From the NCBI GenBank assembly GCA_902518475.1, contig CABYGI010000002.1, forward strand, positions 96,293 through 160,292: a stretch of 64,000 nt of DNA. The letters are read 5' to 3'. Each line of letters opens with the position of its first letter. The stretch's first letter is position 1. Shown here in pieces: positions 30,801-41,003 of this stretch. This DNA is from an uncultured Prochlorococcus sp. GTDB lineage: Bacteria; Cyanobacteriota; Cyanobacteriia; PCC-6307; Cyanobiaceae. Made by a program: the position numbers and the translations under genes. Below the pieces are notes generated by a model. The model did no database searches. It was not told the DNA's origin and saw nothing but the letters and a program-made list of their open reading frames with translations.

Positions 30801-32425
30801 TTTTCTCTAAGAGGGTCAATTGGAGGATTTGTAACTTGCGCAAATCTTTGTTTGAAATAGTCATATAAAATATGTGGCTTTGAAGAAAGCACGGCCAATG
30901 GGATATCGTCGCCCATGCAATAAGTAGGCTCTTTAGCTAATGAGGCCATTGAATCCAAGATAAGATCATTATCTTCTGCTGAAAAACCGTATGCAGTTTG
31001 TTGTTGTAACAACTCAAGGTCTTTTAATTTGCAGTCTTTTAACCATTCAATATTCTCAATTTTTATAGTTCTATTACTTAGGAGTTTTTTATAATCATGC
31101 CTTTGAGCCGCTTCAGATTTTACCTCCCAATTTCTAAGAACTTTATTTTTATGAAAATCAACTGCCAACATTTGTCCTGGTCCTAATCGACCTTTTTCTA
31201 TGACTCTCTCGTCTTCAATATCTACAACTCCTGTTTCAGAACCCATTACTACAAAACCATCATTTGTGATTGAATATCTTGCTGGTCTAAGTCCATTTCT
31301 ATCAAGTGTTGCACCTACAAAATTTCCATCAGCAAATACAAGAAGAGCAGGACCATCCCAAGCTTCTTGTAAGCTTGCAGAATATTCATAAAAAGCTTTT
31401 ATATCTTCTCTTTGTTCAAGTTCAGGTTGATCTCTAAACGCTTCAGGAACAAGTTTTAACAATGAGTCAGTAATGGGCTGACCTGAACGGATATTGATTT
31501 CAAGAGTTGCATCAAGATTTGATGAATCACTTTTATTTATATCTACGATTGGCTTAATTTCATCAGATAACTCTCCCCAAAAATCATCTATGTGTGTTTC
31601 TGAAGCTTTTGCCCAGTTGATATTACCTAAGAGAGTATTAATTTCACCGTTATGACCTAAGAATCGCATCGGCTGAGCTAGTGGCCATTTTGGAAGTGTA
31701 TTAGTGCTAAATCTCCTATGGTAAACAGAAAATGAGACTTTAAAACTCTCTTCTTTTAAGTCTTGATAAAACTCAGATAATATTTCAGAACGAACCATAC
31801 CTTTATAGACAACTGTTTTTGAACTTAGTGAGGCAAAATAAAATTCGCAATCACCAACATGGGTTTTAAAATTTTCCCTTATTTTTTTCTCAATTCTTTT
31901 CCTTAACTGAAATAAAAGTCGCTCAATGTCGTTTTTATCTTTCTTATCTATAAATAAAATCCACTGACTTATAAATGGAGCATTTGCTTTGGCCAAAGGA
32001 CCTAAGACTTCTTTGTTAACAGGTACTCTTCTCCAGAATGTTTTTTTTATGCTTAATTTTTTTGCTTCCTCTTCGCATATTGATTTACATTCTTCAATTT
32101 TCTCTTTTTTATTAGGCATAAATAGCATGCCTAAGCCTTTATCAAAGTCTTTTTTATTTTTAAGATTCACCTCTTTCCCCAAGTAGTTCCAAGGAATTGA
32201 ACACATAATGCCTGCCCCATCTCCTGAGTCACTATCCCCTCCACAACCTCCTCTGTGCTCCATGCAATTAAGCCCTTTTAATGATTGTTTTAGGATCCAG
32301 TTGCTCTCTACACCTTTAATATTTGCTATGAAACCAACTCCACACGCATCTTTCTCTCCAATTATTCCATTCGGGGAATAACTATCTTGATATGGACCAA
32401 CGGTTCTTTTGATACACTCTCCCAT
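27851..32425 (-). CDS. gltB: Glutamate synthase, large subunit/ferredoxin-dependent type
   Basis: 1524 aa; N-terminal amidotransferase [9 protein letters not shown]; FMN/FeS region [20 protein letters not shown]; C-terminal GXGXG repeats. Confidence 0.95.
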   Translation of the reverse strand: [1524 protein letters not shown]

Positions 32426-32620
32426 AGATTATTTAATTCTATTTTGTTATTTATTTATTTCTATTATAAAAAATAAATATTAAAATAAATATAAAATAAT
32501 CAATATTTACCAAAGAATTTTAATTTCACAAATTTAAAAAAAAATATCATTAAAAAACTTTTAGTTGTTGCTCGTAAAAGGTTATGATGTTTAAGTGTTT
32601 ATTTTTTTAAAATATTATAG

Positions 32621-32995
32621 ATGCCTACCATCTCACAATTAATAGGTTCAGAAAGAAAACGTCTGACTAAGAAAACAAAATCTCCTGCACTAAAAGCTTG
32701 CCCTGAAAGAAGAGGAGTATGTACGAGAGTTTATACATCAACACCTAAAAAACCTAATTCAGCTTTAAGAAAAGTTGCTAGGGTGAGATTAACTTCTGGT
32801 TTCGAAGTAACGGCTTATATTCCTGGAATTGGACATAATTTACAAGAACACTCTGTAGTGCTCCTCAGGGGTGGTAGAGTTAAGGACTTACCAGGAGTTA
32901 GATATCATATAATAAGAGGAACTTTAGATACCGCTGGAGTCAAAGATAGACGTCAATCCAGATCTAAGTATGGAGCAAAAGCTCCAAAAGATTAA
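32621..32995 (+). CDS. rpsL: 30S ribosomal protein S12
   Basis: Translation ([38 protein letters not shown]). Confidence 0.98.
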   Translation: MPTISQLIGSERKRLTKKTKSPALKACPERRGVCTRVYTSTPKKPNSALRKVARVRLTSGFEVTAYIPGIGHNLQEHSVVLLRGGRVKDLPGVRYHIIRGTLDTAGVKDRRQSRSKYGAKAPKD

Positions 32996-33020
32996 TTTGT
33001 AAACATCACTTTTTAAAAAC

Positions 33021-33491
33021 ATGTCACGTCGGAATGCAGCAGTAAAAAGACCAGTTCTTCCAGATCCTCAATTTAATAGTCGTCTTGTTTCAATGATGAT
33101 TTCTCGATTGATGAAACATGGAAAAAAATCTACAGCTCAAAGAATATTATCTGATGCTTTTTCCTTAATAAGCGAGAGAACAGGTGGTAATGCAGTCGAA
33201 TTATTCGAAACAGCTGTAAAAAATGCTACTCCGCTTGTCGAAGTACGAGCTAGAAGGGTTGGTGGTGCAACATATCAAGTACCTATGGAAGTACGCCAAG
33301 AGAGGGGTACAGCTATGGCATTAAGATGGCTTGTTACATTCTCTCGTGCGAGGAATGGCAAAAGTATGTCCCAAAAACTCGCTGGTGAGTTGATGGACGC
33401 AGCAAATGAAACTGGTAGTGCAGTTAAAAAAAGAGAAGACACTCATAAAATGGCTGAAGCTAATAAAGCTTTTGCACATTACAGATATTAA
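33021..33491 (+). CDS. rpsG: 30S ribosomal protein S7
   Basis: Translation ([31 protein letters not shown]). Confidence 0.98.
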   Translation: MSRRNAAVKRPVLPDPQFNSRLVSMMISRLMKHGKKSTAQRILSDAFSLISERTGGNAVELFETAVKNATPLVEVRARRVGGATYQVPMEVRQERGTAMALRWLVTFSRARNGKSMSQKLAGELMDAANETGSAVKKREDTHKMAEANKAFAHYRY

Positions 33492-33588
33492 TTTCATCAA
33501 AAAGGTACTTAAGTAGTTTATTATTAATAAAGTTTGCTTTTAGGGTGAACTATACATATCAAAAATTATTTTATTTGGAGCTTTAAAA

Positions 33589-35664
33589 TTGGCACGCGAC
33601 TTTCCCCTAGAACGAGTAAGGAACATAGGTATAGCCGCTCATATTGATGCAGGGAAGACTACGACTACTGAAAGGATTTTGTTTTATTCAGGTGTTGTTC
33701 ACAAGATAGGAGAAGTTCATGATGGTGCTGCCGTAACAGATTGGATGGCTCAAGAAAGAGAAAGAGGTATAACTATAACTGCTGCTGCAATATCTACTAG
33801 TTGGCAGGATCACAGAATTAATATTATTGATACCCCTGGACACGTTGACTTTACTATTGAAGTGGAAAGATCAATGAGAGTCTTGGACGGAGTCATAGCT
33901 GTTTTTTGCGCTGTTGGTGGAGTTCAGCCTCAATCTGAAACAGTTTGGCGTCAAGCAGATAGATACTCTGTCCCAAGAATGGTTTTTGTTAATAAAATGG
34001 ATAGGACTGGTGCAGATTTTCTAAAAGTTAATCAACAAATCAAAGATCGACTAAAGGCAAATGCGCTCCCAATTCAGCTTCCTATTGGAGCTGAAGGAGA
34101 TCTTACAGGCATTATTGATTTAGTTGCTAACAAAGCATATCTCTACAAAAATGACTTGGGTACTGATATCGAAGAAGCACCAATTCCATCTGAAATGGAG
34201 CAGGAGGCTGCTGATTGGAGATTCAAGTTGATGGAGAGCGTCGCAGAAAACGATGAAGAATTAATTGAAATCTTTCTTGAAACAGGAGAATTGTCCACAG
34301 AACAACTCAAAAAAGGTATTAGAGAAGGTGTTTTAAAACATGGACTAGTTCCTGTTCTATGTGGTTCAGCTTTTAAGAATAAAGGAGTCCAACTTGTTTT
34401 AGACGCTGTAGTTGATTACTTGCCAGCTCCAGTTGACGTGAAACCAATCCAAGGTGTTTTACCAAGTGGCAAAGAAGATGTTAGACCTTCAGATGATAAT
34501 GCTCCTTTCAGTGCTTTAGCTTTCAAAGTCATGTCAGATCCCTATGGGAAATTAACTTTTGTAAGAATGTATTCAGGAGTCCTCTCAAAGGGAAGTTATG
34601 TAATGAATTCTACTAAGGATGCCAAAGAGAGAATTTCTAGATTAGTTATTCTTAAGGCTGATGAAAGAGAGGAGGTTGATGAATTGAGGGCCGGAGATTT
34701 AGGAGCTGTATTAGGTCTTAAAAACACAACAACTGGTGATACTTTATGTAACACAGATGATCCAATAGTTTTGGAGACATTGTTTATCCCTGAACCAGTT
34801 ATTTCAGTGGCTGTTGAGCCAAAAACTAAGGGAGATATGGAAAAATTATCAAAGGCTTTAACTGCTTTGTCTGAAGAAGATCCAACATTTAGGGTAAGCA
34901 CTGATCCCGAGACAAATCAAACAGTTATTGCAGGTATGGGTGAATTACACTTAGAAATTCTTGTTGACAGAATGTTAAGGGAATTTAAAGTTGAAGCAAA
35001 TATAGGAGCTCCCCAGGTTTCATACAGAGAGACAATTAGGTCTAGTTCCAAAGGCGAAGGTAAATATGCAAGGCAAACTGGAGGAAAAGGCCAATATGGT
35101 CATGTAATTATTGAAATGGAACCTGCTGAAGTTGGTAAAGGTTTTGAATTTGTAAACAAAATTGTTGGCGGAGCAGTACCAAAAGAGTATATTGGGCCTG
35201 CATCTAACGGAATGAAAGAGACTTGTGAATCTGGTGTTCTTGCCGGTTATCCACTCATTGATGTAAAAGTAACACTAGTCGATGGTTCATTCCACGATGT
35301 AGACTCATCTGAAATGGCCTTCAAAATTGCAGGTTCCATGGCTTTTAAAGATGGGGTTAAAAAATGCAATCCTGTACTTTTAGAGCCTATGATGAAAGTC
35401 GAGGTCGAAAGTCCTGACGATTTTCTTGGATCTGTAATTGGTGATCTCTCCTCTAGAAGAGGTCAAGTAGAAGGACAATCTGTTGACGATGGATTGTCTA
35501 AGGTACAGGCCAAAGTGCCCTTAGCCGAAATGTTCGGTTATGCCACTCAACTCCGATCAATGACTCAAGGTCGGGGTATATTTTCAATGGAGTTCGCAAA
35601 TTATGAGGAAGTTCCTCGTAATGTTGCTGAAGCTATCATTTCCAAGAATCAGGGCAACTCCTGA
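33589..35664 (+). CDS. fusA: Elongation factor G (TTG start)
   Basis: [19 protein letters not shown]; full-length EF-G translation. Confidence 0.98.
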   Translation: MARDFPLERVRNIGIAAHIDAGKTTTTERILFYSGVVHKIGEVHDGAAVTDWMAQERERGITITAAAISTSWQDHRINIIDTPGHVDFTIEVERSMRVLDGVIAVFCAVGGVQPQSETVWRQADRYSVPRMVFVNKMDRTGADFLKVNQQIKDRLKANALPIQLPIGAEGDLTGIIDLVANKAYLYKNDLGTDIEEAPIPSEMEQEAADWRFKLMESVAENDEELIEIFLETGELSTEQLKKGIREGVLKHGLVPVLCGSAFKNKGVQLVLDAVVDYLPAPVDVKPIQGVLPSGKEDVRPSDDNAPFSALAFKVMSDPYGKLTFVRMYSGVLSKGSYVMNSTKDAKERISRLVILKADEREEVDELRAGDLGAVLGLKNTTTGDTLCNTDDPIVLETLFIPEPVISVAVEPKTKGDMEKLSKALTALSEEDPTFRVSTDPETNQTVIAGMGELHLEILVDRMLREFKVEANIGAPQVSYRETIRSSSKGEGKYARQTGGKGQYGHVIIEMEPAEVGKGFEFVNKIVGGAVPKEYIGPASNGMKETCESGVLAGYPLIDVKVTLVDGSFHDVDSSEMAFKIAGSMAFKDGVKKCNPVLLEPMMKVEVESPDDFLGSVIGDLSSRRGQVEGQSVDDGLSKVQAKVPLAEMFGYATQLRSMTQGRGIFSMEFANYEEVPRNVAEAIISKNQGNS

Positions 35665-35709
35665 TCTCTAAACTAAAAAACTCTTAAACCCTCGATTCTT
35701 TAATTCAAA

Positions 35710-36909
35710 ATGGCTCGCGAGAAGTTCGAAAGGAACAAACCACATGTCAACATAGGTACTATTGGCCATGTTGATCATGGAAAAACAACACTAACTGCTG
35801 CTATTACAAATGTATTAGCTAAAAAAGGTCAAGCTCAAGCTCAAGACTATGGAGACATTGATGGTGCTCCTGAAGAAAGAGAGCGTGGTATTACCATTAA
35901 TACAGCTCACGTTGAATATGAAACTGAAGGCAGGCATTATGCTCATGTCGATTGCCCAGGACATGCTGATTATGTTAAAAACATGATCACAGGCGCTGCA
36001 CAGATGGACGGAGCTATCTTAGTTTGTGCAGCAACAGATGGTCCAATGGCTCAAACCAAGGAGCACATTCTTCTAGCTAAACAGGTTGGAGTTCCAGCTC
36101 TTGTAGTTGCTCTCAATAAGTGCGACATGGTTGATGATGAAGAAATTATTGAACTTGTTGAAATGGAAATCAGAGAACTATTAGATAGCTATGACTTCCC
36201 CGGAGATGATATTCCTATAGTTCAAGTTTCTGGTTTAAAAGCTCTCGAAGGTGATTCTACTTGGGAATCGAAGATTGAAGAATTAATGAAAGCAGTTGAT
36301 GCTAGTATTCCTGAACCAGAAAGAGAAGTTGATAAGCCATTCTTGATGGCAGTTGAAGATGTTTTCTCAATTACTGGTAGAGGTACTGTTGCTACTGGAA
36401 GAATTGAGAGAGGTAAAGTTAAGGTCGGAGAAGAAGTCGAAATAGTTGGAATAAGAGATACAAGATTAACAACAGTTACCGGAGTTGAAATGTTCCGAAA
36501 ACTTCTTGATGAAGGTATGGCTGGAGATAACGTTGGTTTACTTCTACGTGGTGTTCAGAAAGAAGATATAGAAAGAGGCATGGTGCTTGTTAAGAAAGGA
36601 TCTATTACTCCTCATACTCAGTTTGAAGGAGAAGTTTATGTCCTCAAAAAAGAAGAGGGCGGAAGACATACGCCGTTCTTTGCAGGGTATAGACCTCAGT
36701 TCTACATCAGAACAACTGATGTTACAGGTCAAATAACCGCATTCACTTCCGATGATGGTTCTAATGTTGAAATGGTTATGCCAGGAGACAGGATTAAGAT
36801 GACTGGAGAATTAATTTGTCCAGTAGCTATTGAACAAGGTATGCGATTCGCAATCCGTGAAGGTGGACGTACTATTGGTGCTGGAGTTGTTTCTAAAATA
36901 CTCAAATAA
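35710..36909 (+). CDS. tuf: Elongation factor Tu
   Basis: [15 protein letters not shown]; full-length EF-Tu translation. Confidence 0.99.
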
Positions 36910-36966
36910 TAAATATATTTGAATTTTTAAAATTTAACCTCAATCATCTAGTATAGGTATATAGAA

Positions 36967-36991
36967 AAGGGTCATTTAATTAATGGCCCTT
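36967..36991 (+). promoter_or_regulatory. Hairpin in the tuf-rpsJ gap
   Basis: AAGGGTCATT-taatt-AATGGCCCTT: 10-bp stem with one G-U pair, no U-tract, 21 nt before the rpsJ ATG. Confidence 0.55.
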
Positions 36992-37012
36992 CATTAGAAG
37001 TTATCTGAAACT

Positions 37013-37333
37013 ATGACAGCATCCATTGCACAACAAAAAATAAGGATAAGACTGAAAGCATTTGATAGAAGGATGCTCGATTTATCTTGTGATAAAATAA
37101 TCCAAACTGCTGATACTACTTCTGCATCAGCAATAGGGCCAATTCCTCTACCTACAAAAAGGAAAATTTATTGTGTCCTTAGATCACCACATGTTGATAA
37201 AGATTCTAGAGAGCACTTTGAGACAAGAACACATCGAAGAATTATTGATATTTATAGCCCTTCTGCAAAAACTATAGATGCTTTAATGAAACTGGATCTT
37301 CCTAGTGGTGTAGATATAGAAGTTAAACTTTAA
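37013..37333 (+). CDS. rpsJ: 30S ribosomal protein S10
   Basis: Translation ([20 protein letters not shown]...[29 protein letters not shown]). Confidence 0.98.
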   Translation: MTASIAQQKIRIRLKAFDRRMLDLSCDKIIQTADTTSASAIGPIPLPTKRKIYCVLRSPHVDKDSREHFETRTHRRIIDIYSPSAKTIDALMKLDLPSGVDIEVKL

Positions 37334-37389
37334 TAAATCCCGAAATTGCCCTAAATTGTTTAATATAAATACAACGAAATGAGGTTTAA

Positions 37390-38046
37390 ATGGGAGAACT
37401 CTCAGTTAGAGAATTACCATTATTTCCTTTGCCAGATGTAGTGCTTTTCCCTCAAGAAGTGTTACCTTTACACATTTTTGAATCTAGATATAGGATTATG
37501 CTTCAATCTGTACTTGAGGGTGACTCTATGTTCGGAGTTATTAAGTGGGATCCAAACACTAAAAGTATGGCTAATATTGGATGTTGCGCACAGATTATAA
37601 AACATCAAACTGCAGAGGATGGGAGGAGTAATATTATCACTCTCGGGCAACAGAGGTTTCAAGTCTTAGAAGTTCTGCGTTCGACGCCATTTAGTTCCGC
37701 TATGGTTAGTTGGATTAGTGATGATAATATTGATGACTTTCAAAAATTAGATTCTCTAAAAGATTCAGTAAAAGAAGCACTTAGTGATGTTATTAACTTA
37801 ACAAGCAAATTGACTAATACTAAGAAAAATCTCCCTGATAAATTACCTAATAATCCAATAGATTTATCATTTTGGATAGGAGCTCATTTGGGCGGTCCTG
37901 TTGCGGAGGAACAGCAAAGACTTCTTGAGGAAAGAAATACTTTTACTCGTTTGCAAAGAGAATATGAAATGCTTGATCATACAAGAAAGCAACTTGCAGC
38001 AAGAACAGTATTGAAGGAAAGTTTTCCTGATATAAAAGAAAATTAA
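37390..38046 (+). CDS. Lon N-terminal (LON substrate-binding) domain protein
   Basis: ELPLFPLPDVVLFPQEVLPLHIFESRYRIML; no ATPase or protease domain. Confidence 0.88.
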   Translation: MGELSVRELPLFPLPDVVLFPQEVLPLHIFESRYRIMLQSVLEGDSMFGVIKWDPNTKSMANIGCCAQIIKHQTAEDGRSNIITLGQQRFQVLEVLRSTPFSSAMVSWISDDNIDDFQKLDSLKDSVKEALSDVINLTSKLTNTKKNLPDKLPNNPIDLSFWIGAHLGGPVAEEQQRLLEERNTFTRLQREYEMLDHTRKQLAARTVLKESFPDIKEN

Positions 38047-38982
38047 ATGTTTGAATTACTGTTACCTTTTTTTTTACTAGTTTTTTTCTTTCTGTTCTTA
38101 TCAATAATCTGGAGAATTAATGCTAGAAAATATATTTCTTCCAGTACAGTTGCTTCTGCATATGATGCTTGGACCCAAGATAAATTACTTGAGAGATTGT
38201 GGGGAGAACATATACATTTGGGTTTTTATCCATTAGGGGTGAGGAATATTGATTTTAGAAAGGCTAAAGTTCAGTTTGTTCATGAATTAGTTAAATGGAG
38301 TGGTTTAGATCAACTTCCAAAGGGATCCAGAATTCTCGATGTAGGCTGTGGAATAGGGGGAAGTTCTAGGATTCTTGCAGAATATTATGGTTTTAATGTT
38401 ACTGGCATTACAGTTAGTCCTGCTCAAGTAAAAAGAGCAAGAGAACTTACTCCTTATGGGCTAAATTGCAACTTCCAAGTTATGGATGCATTAGATTTGA
38501 AATTTGAAGATGGATCATTCGATGCGGTTTGGAGTGTTGAGGCTGGTGCACACATGAATGATAAAACTAGGTTCGCAGATGAAATGCTTAGAACTTTAAG
38601 ACCTGGTGGATATTTAGCATTGGCTGATTGGAATTCAAGGGACCTCAAGGCATACCCTCCATCATATTTTGAGAATTTAGTTCTTAAACAATTACTCGAA
38701 CAATGGGTACATCCTAATTTTATTAGCATTAATGAATTCGGTAACATTCTTAGAAATAACAAAAATAGTTCAGGAAAAGTTATTTCTGATAATTGGAATT
38801 CCTATACAAATCCTTCATGGTATGACTCCATTATTGAAGGTATTCGAAGGCCCTTCACAATTTTGTCACTTGGCCCATTTGCACTAGTGAAGTCGATTAG
38901 AGAGATTCCAACAATACTTCTCATGAATTGGGCTTTTAGAAAAGGTCTAATGGAGTTTGGAGTTTATAAATGTAGAGGATAA
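38047..38982 (+). CDS. 2-methyl-6-phytyl-1,4-benzoquinone-type methyltransferase
   Basis: SAM motif ILDVGCGIGGSSRILAEYYGFNVTGITVSPAQVKRA; N-terminal hydrophobic anchor; resembles Synechocystis sll0418 product from memory. Confidence 0.8.
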   Translation: MFELLLPFFLLVFFFLFLSIIWRINARKYISSSTVASAYDAWTQDKLLERLWGEHIHLGFYPLGVRNIDFRKAKVQFVHELVKWSGLDQLPKGSRILDVGCGIGGSSRILAEYYGFNVTGITVSPAQVKRARELTPYGLNCNFQVMDALDLKFEDGSFDAVWSVEAGAHMNDKTRFADEMLRTLRPGGYLALADWNSRDLKAYPPSYFENLVLKQLLEQWVHPNFISINEFGNILRNNKNSSGKVISDNWNSYTNPSWYDSIIEGIRRPFTILSLGPFALVKSIREIPTILLMNWAFRKGLMEFGVYKCRG

Positions 38983-38983
38983 A

Positions 38984-39829
38984 TTAATCTAGTTCAACAT
39001 TTTCAGAAAAATAATTTCCAAAATCTACAAAATTCTTGCAGAGTGGCTTAAGCTTATTTTTTAATTCAAGCAAATTTTTAACGTTATTTTGATTATTTAT
39101 TTCTAGATCAATATAAATTATATATTCGCCTAATTCTCTTTTTGATGGTCTAGATTCAATCTTACTCATATTAAATCCAAAATCTGCAATATAATTTATA
39201 GCTTTTAGCAAAGCACCAGGTTTATTTGATATTAATGAAAAAGCAAAACTGGCGATATTAACTAACTTTGAATTTGATTCCTTACTCAATAAGACAAATC
39301 TAGTGCAATTTCCTGGTACATCATTAATAGGAAAGGCTAATTCTTTAAGTCCTTCGATTTGAATTAATGATTTAGAACCGATAGCAGCTCTGAATTTACT
39401 CCCTTTAACCATATTGACAGCTTCTGATGTTGAATTTGTTGGGAGAGGAATTGCATTTGAAAGATTTTCAGATAACCATTCTGAACATTGAGCTAGTGCT
39501 TGAGGATGAGATAATACTTCTGTAATGTTTGAAAGTTCTCCATCACTAATTAATGCATGTCTTATAGGTAAAACAATTGCTTTATTTATAAAAATTTCAG
39601 GAAATTTCCAGAGGGCATCTAAAGTGGCCGTAACTCCTCCTTCCACGGAATTTTCTATAGGAACTACAGCAGCATCACAATTGTTGTACGCTATTGATTT
39701 AATGACCGAATGTAACCCATTACATGGTACAAATATAGGTGTCTGAAAATTGGCAAGCTTTGATAATATATGAGCTGCTTTTTCTGCGTATGTTCCCTTA
39801 GGACCTAAATATGCAACTTGTTTGCGCAT
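38984..39829 (-). CDS. pheA: Prephenate dehydratase
   Basis: YLGPKGTYAEKAA, VPIENSVEGGVTATLDAL, ACT-domain ESRPSKRELGEYIIYIDLE. Confidence 0.95.
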   Translation of the reverse strand: MRKQVAYLGPKGTYAEKAAHILSKLANFQTPIFVPCNGLHSVIKSIAYNNCDAAVVPIENSVEGGVTATLDALWKFPEIFINKAIVLPIRHALISDGELSNITEVLSHPQALAQCSEWLSENLSNAIPLPTNSTSEAVNMVKGSKFRAAIGSKSLIQIEGLKELAFPINDVPGNCTRFVLLSKESNSKLVNIASFAFSLISNKPGALLKAINYIADFGFNMSKIESRPSKRELGEYIIYIDLEINNQNNVKNLLELKNKLKPLCKNFVDFGNYFSENVELD

Positions 39830-39881
39830 GATTAATTGTAAAAAAAAAAGAGATCAACAAAGCATTGGAGGAATATAGAAA

Positions 39882-40400
39882 ATGCTTTTGTCCTTTGATG
39901 CTAAACAGAAACTAAAGCTTTCTGTAACACGAAATAAAGAATATCTTTCTAAATATCTTTTGGAAGAAGAAAGAGTTGTTGGAGCAATGCTTGACTCCAG
40001 AAAATTAGTACCAGAAGGTGTTGGTAGATATAAGTATACAGTAACAAGTTTTAAGGTTTTTCAATTAGATATTAACCCTGTTGTCTCAATTGCAGTAGAA
40101 AATAAAGATGGAATTTTAAAAATGAGTGCCCTTGAAAGTACATTGGAGGGTTTGGGGATCATAGAGGATTTTAATCTTATTTTAAAAGCGAATTTGGAGG
40201 CAACTGATATTGGCTTAGAAGGTCAGGCTCTTCTTGGGGTCTCTGTAAGCCAACCTCCCCTACTGAAGCTGGTACCAAAGAAGATTTTAGAATCTACTGG
40301 TCATTCGGTATTAAATGGGATTCTGTTAGGTATAAAGTCAAGGGTTCAACAGCAACTAGTAAAGGATTTTTTAGATTGGTGTGAATTAAATAAGATTTGA
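39882..40400 (+). CDS. DUF1997-type conserved cyanobacterial protein
   Basis: Translation [18 protein letters not shown]...[37 protein letters not shown]. Confidence 0.65.
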   Translation: MLLSFDAKQKLKLSVTRNKEYLSKYLLEEERVVGAMLDSRKLVPEGVGRYKYTVTSFKVFQLDINPVVSIAVENKDGILKMSALESTLEGLGIIEDFNLILKANLEATDIGLEGQALLGVSVSQPPLLKLVPKKILESTGHSVLNGILLGIKSRVQQQLVKDFLDWCELNKI

Positions 40401-41003
40401 TTTTTTTAAAAAACTTTTCCTATGAAGCTTAGTTATTCCATTTTTTTTTATTAATGAAAGATGCTCTTTGGTACCATAACCTTTATTTTTAAATATAAAG
40501 TATCCTGAATATTTTTTTTCTAATCTCTCCATCAGATTGTCGCGAACTACTTTGGCAACTATGCTCGCTGAAGCTATCGAGATAAACTTTGAATCTCCAA
40601 ATACTATGTTTTTTTGAATTCCTTTCCATGGCCTTAATAATAAGGGGCCATCAACAATTAATTCTGATGGCTTTTCTTTTAATTTTTTTAAGGCTCGCAA
40701 CATTGAAAGTTCTGTTGCAACTCTGATACCTAACTTATCTATTTCTCCAACTGAAGATTGTCCAATTCCATAATCAGAAGAGAGTAATAAAATTTTTGGT
40801 AAAAGTAATTTTCTTTTTTTTGGAGTTAGTTTTTTACTATCTGTCACTCCAAATTGTTTTAAGATTAATTTATTTTTTTTAGTTAATACTACAACTGCTG
40901 AAAAAACTGGACCAAAAATTGATCCCCTTCCAACTTCATCTATTCCAACTTCGGATACTTTATTCAATGCTTGCTGAAGATCTTCTTCTTTTTTTTCTTG
41001 CAT
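40386..41003 (-). CDS. rnhB: Ribonuclease HII
   Basis: [49 protein letters not shown]. Confidence 0.95.
   Translation of the reverse strand: MQEKKEEDLQQALNKVSEVGIDEVGRGSIFGPVFSAVVVLTKKNKLILKQFGVTDSKKLTPKKRKLLLPKILLLSSDYGIGQSSVGEIDKLGIRVATELSMLRALKKLKEKPSELIVDGPLLLRPWKGIQKNIVFGDSKFISIASASIVAKVVRDNLMERLEKKYSGYFIFKNKGYGTKEHLSLIKKNGITKLHRKSFLKKSNLI

Noticed and set aside
34596-34901. 101-aa minus-strand ORF opposite fusA
   Set aside because: Antisense to conserved EF-G sequence; shadow ORF.
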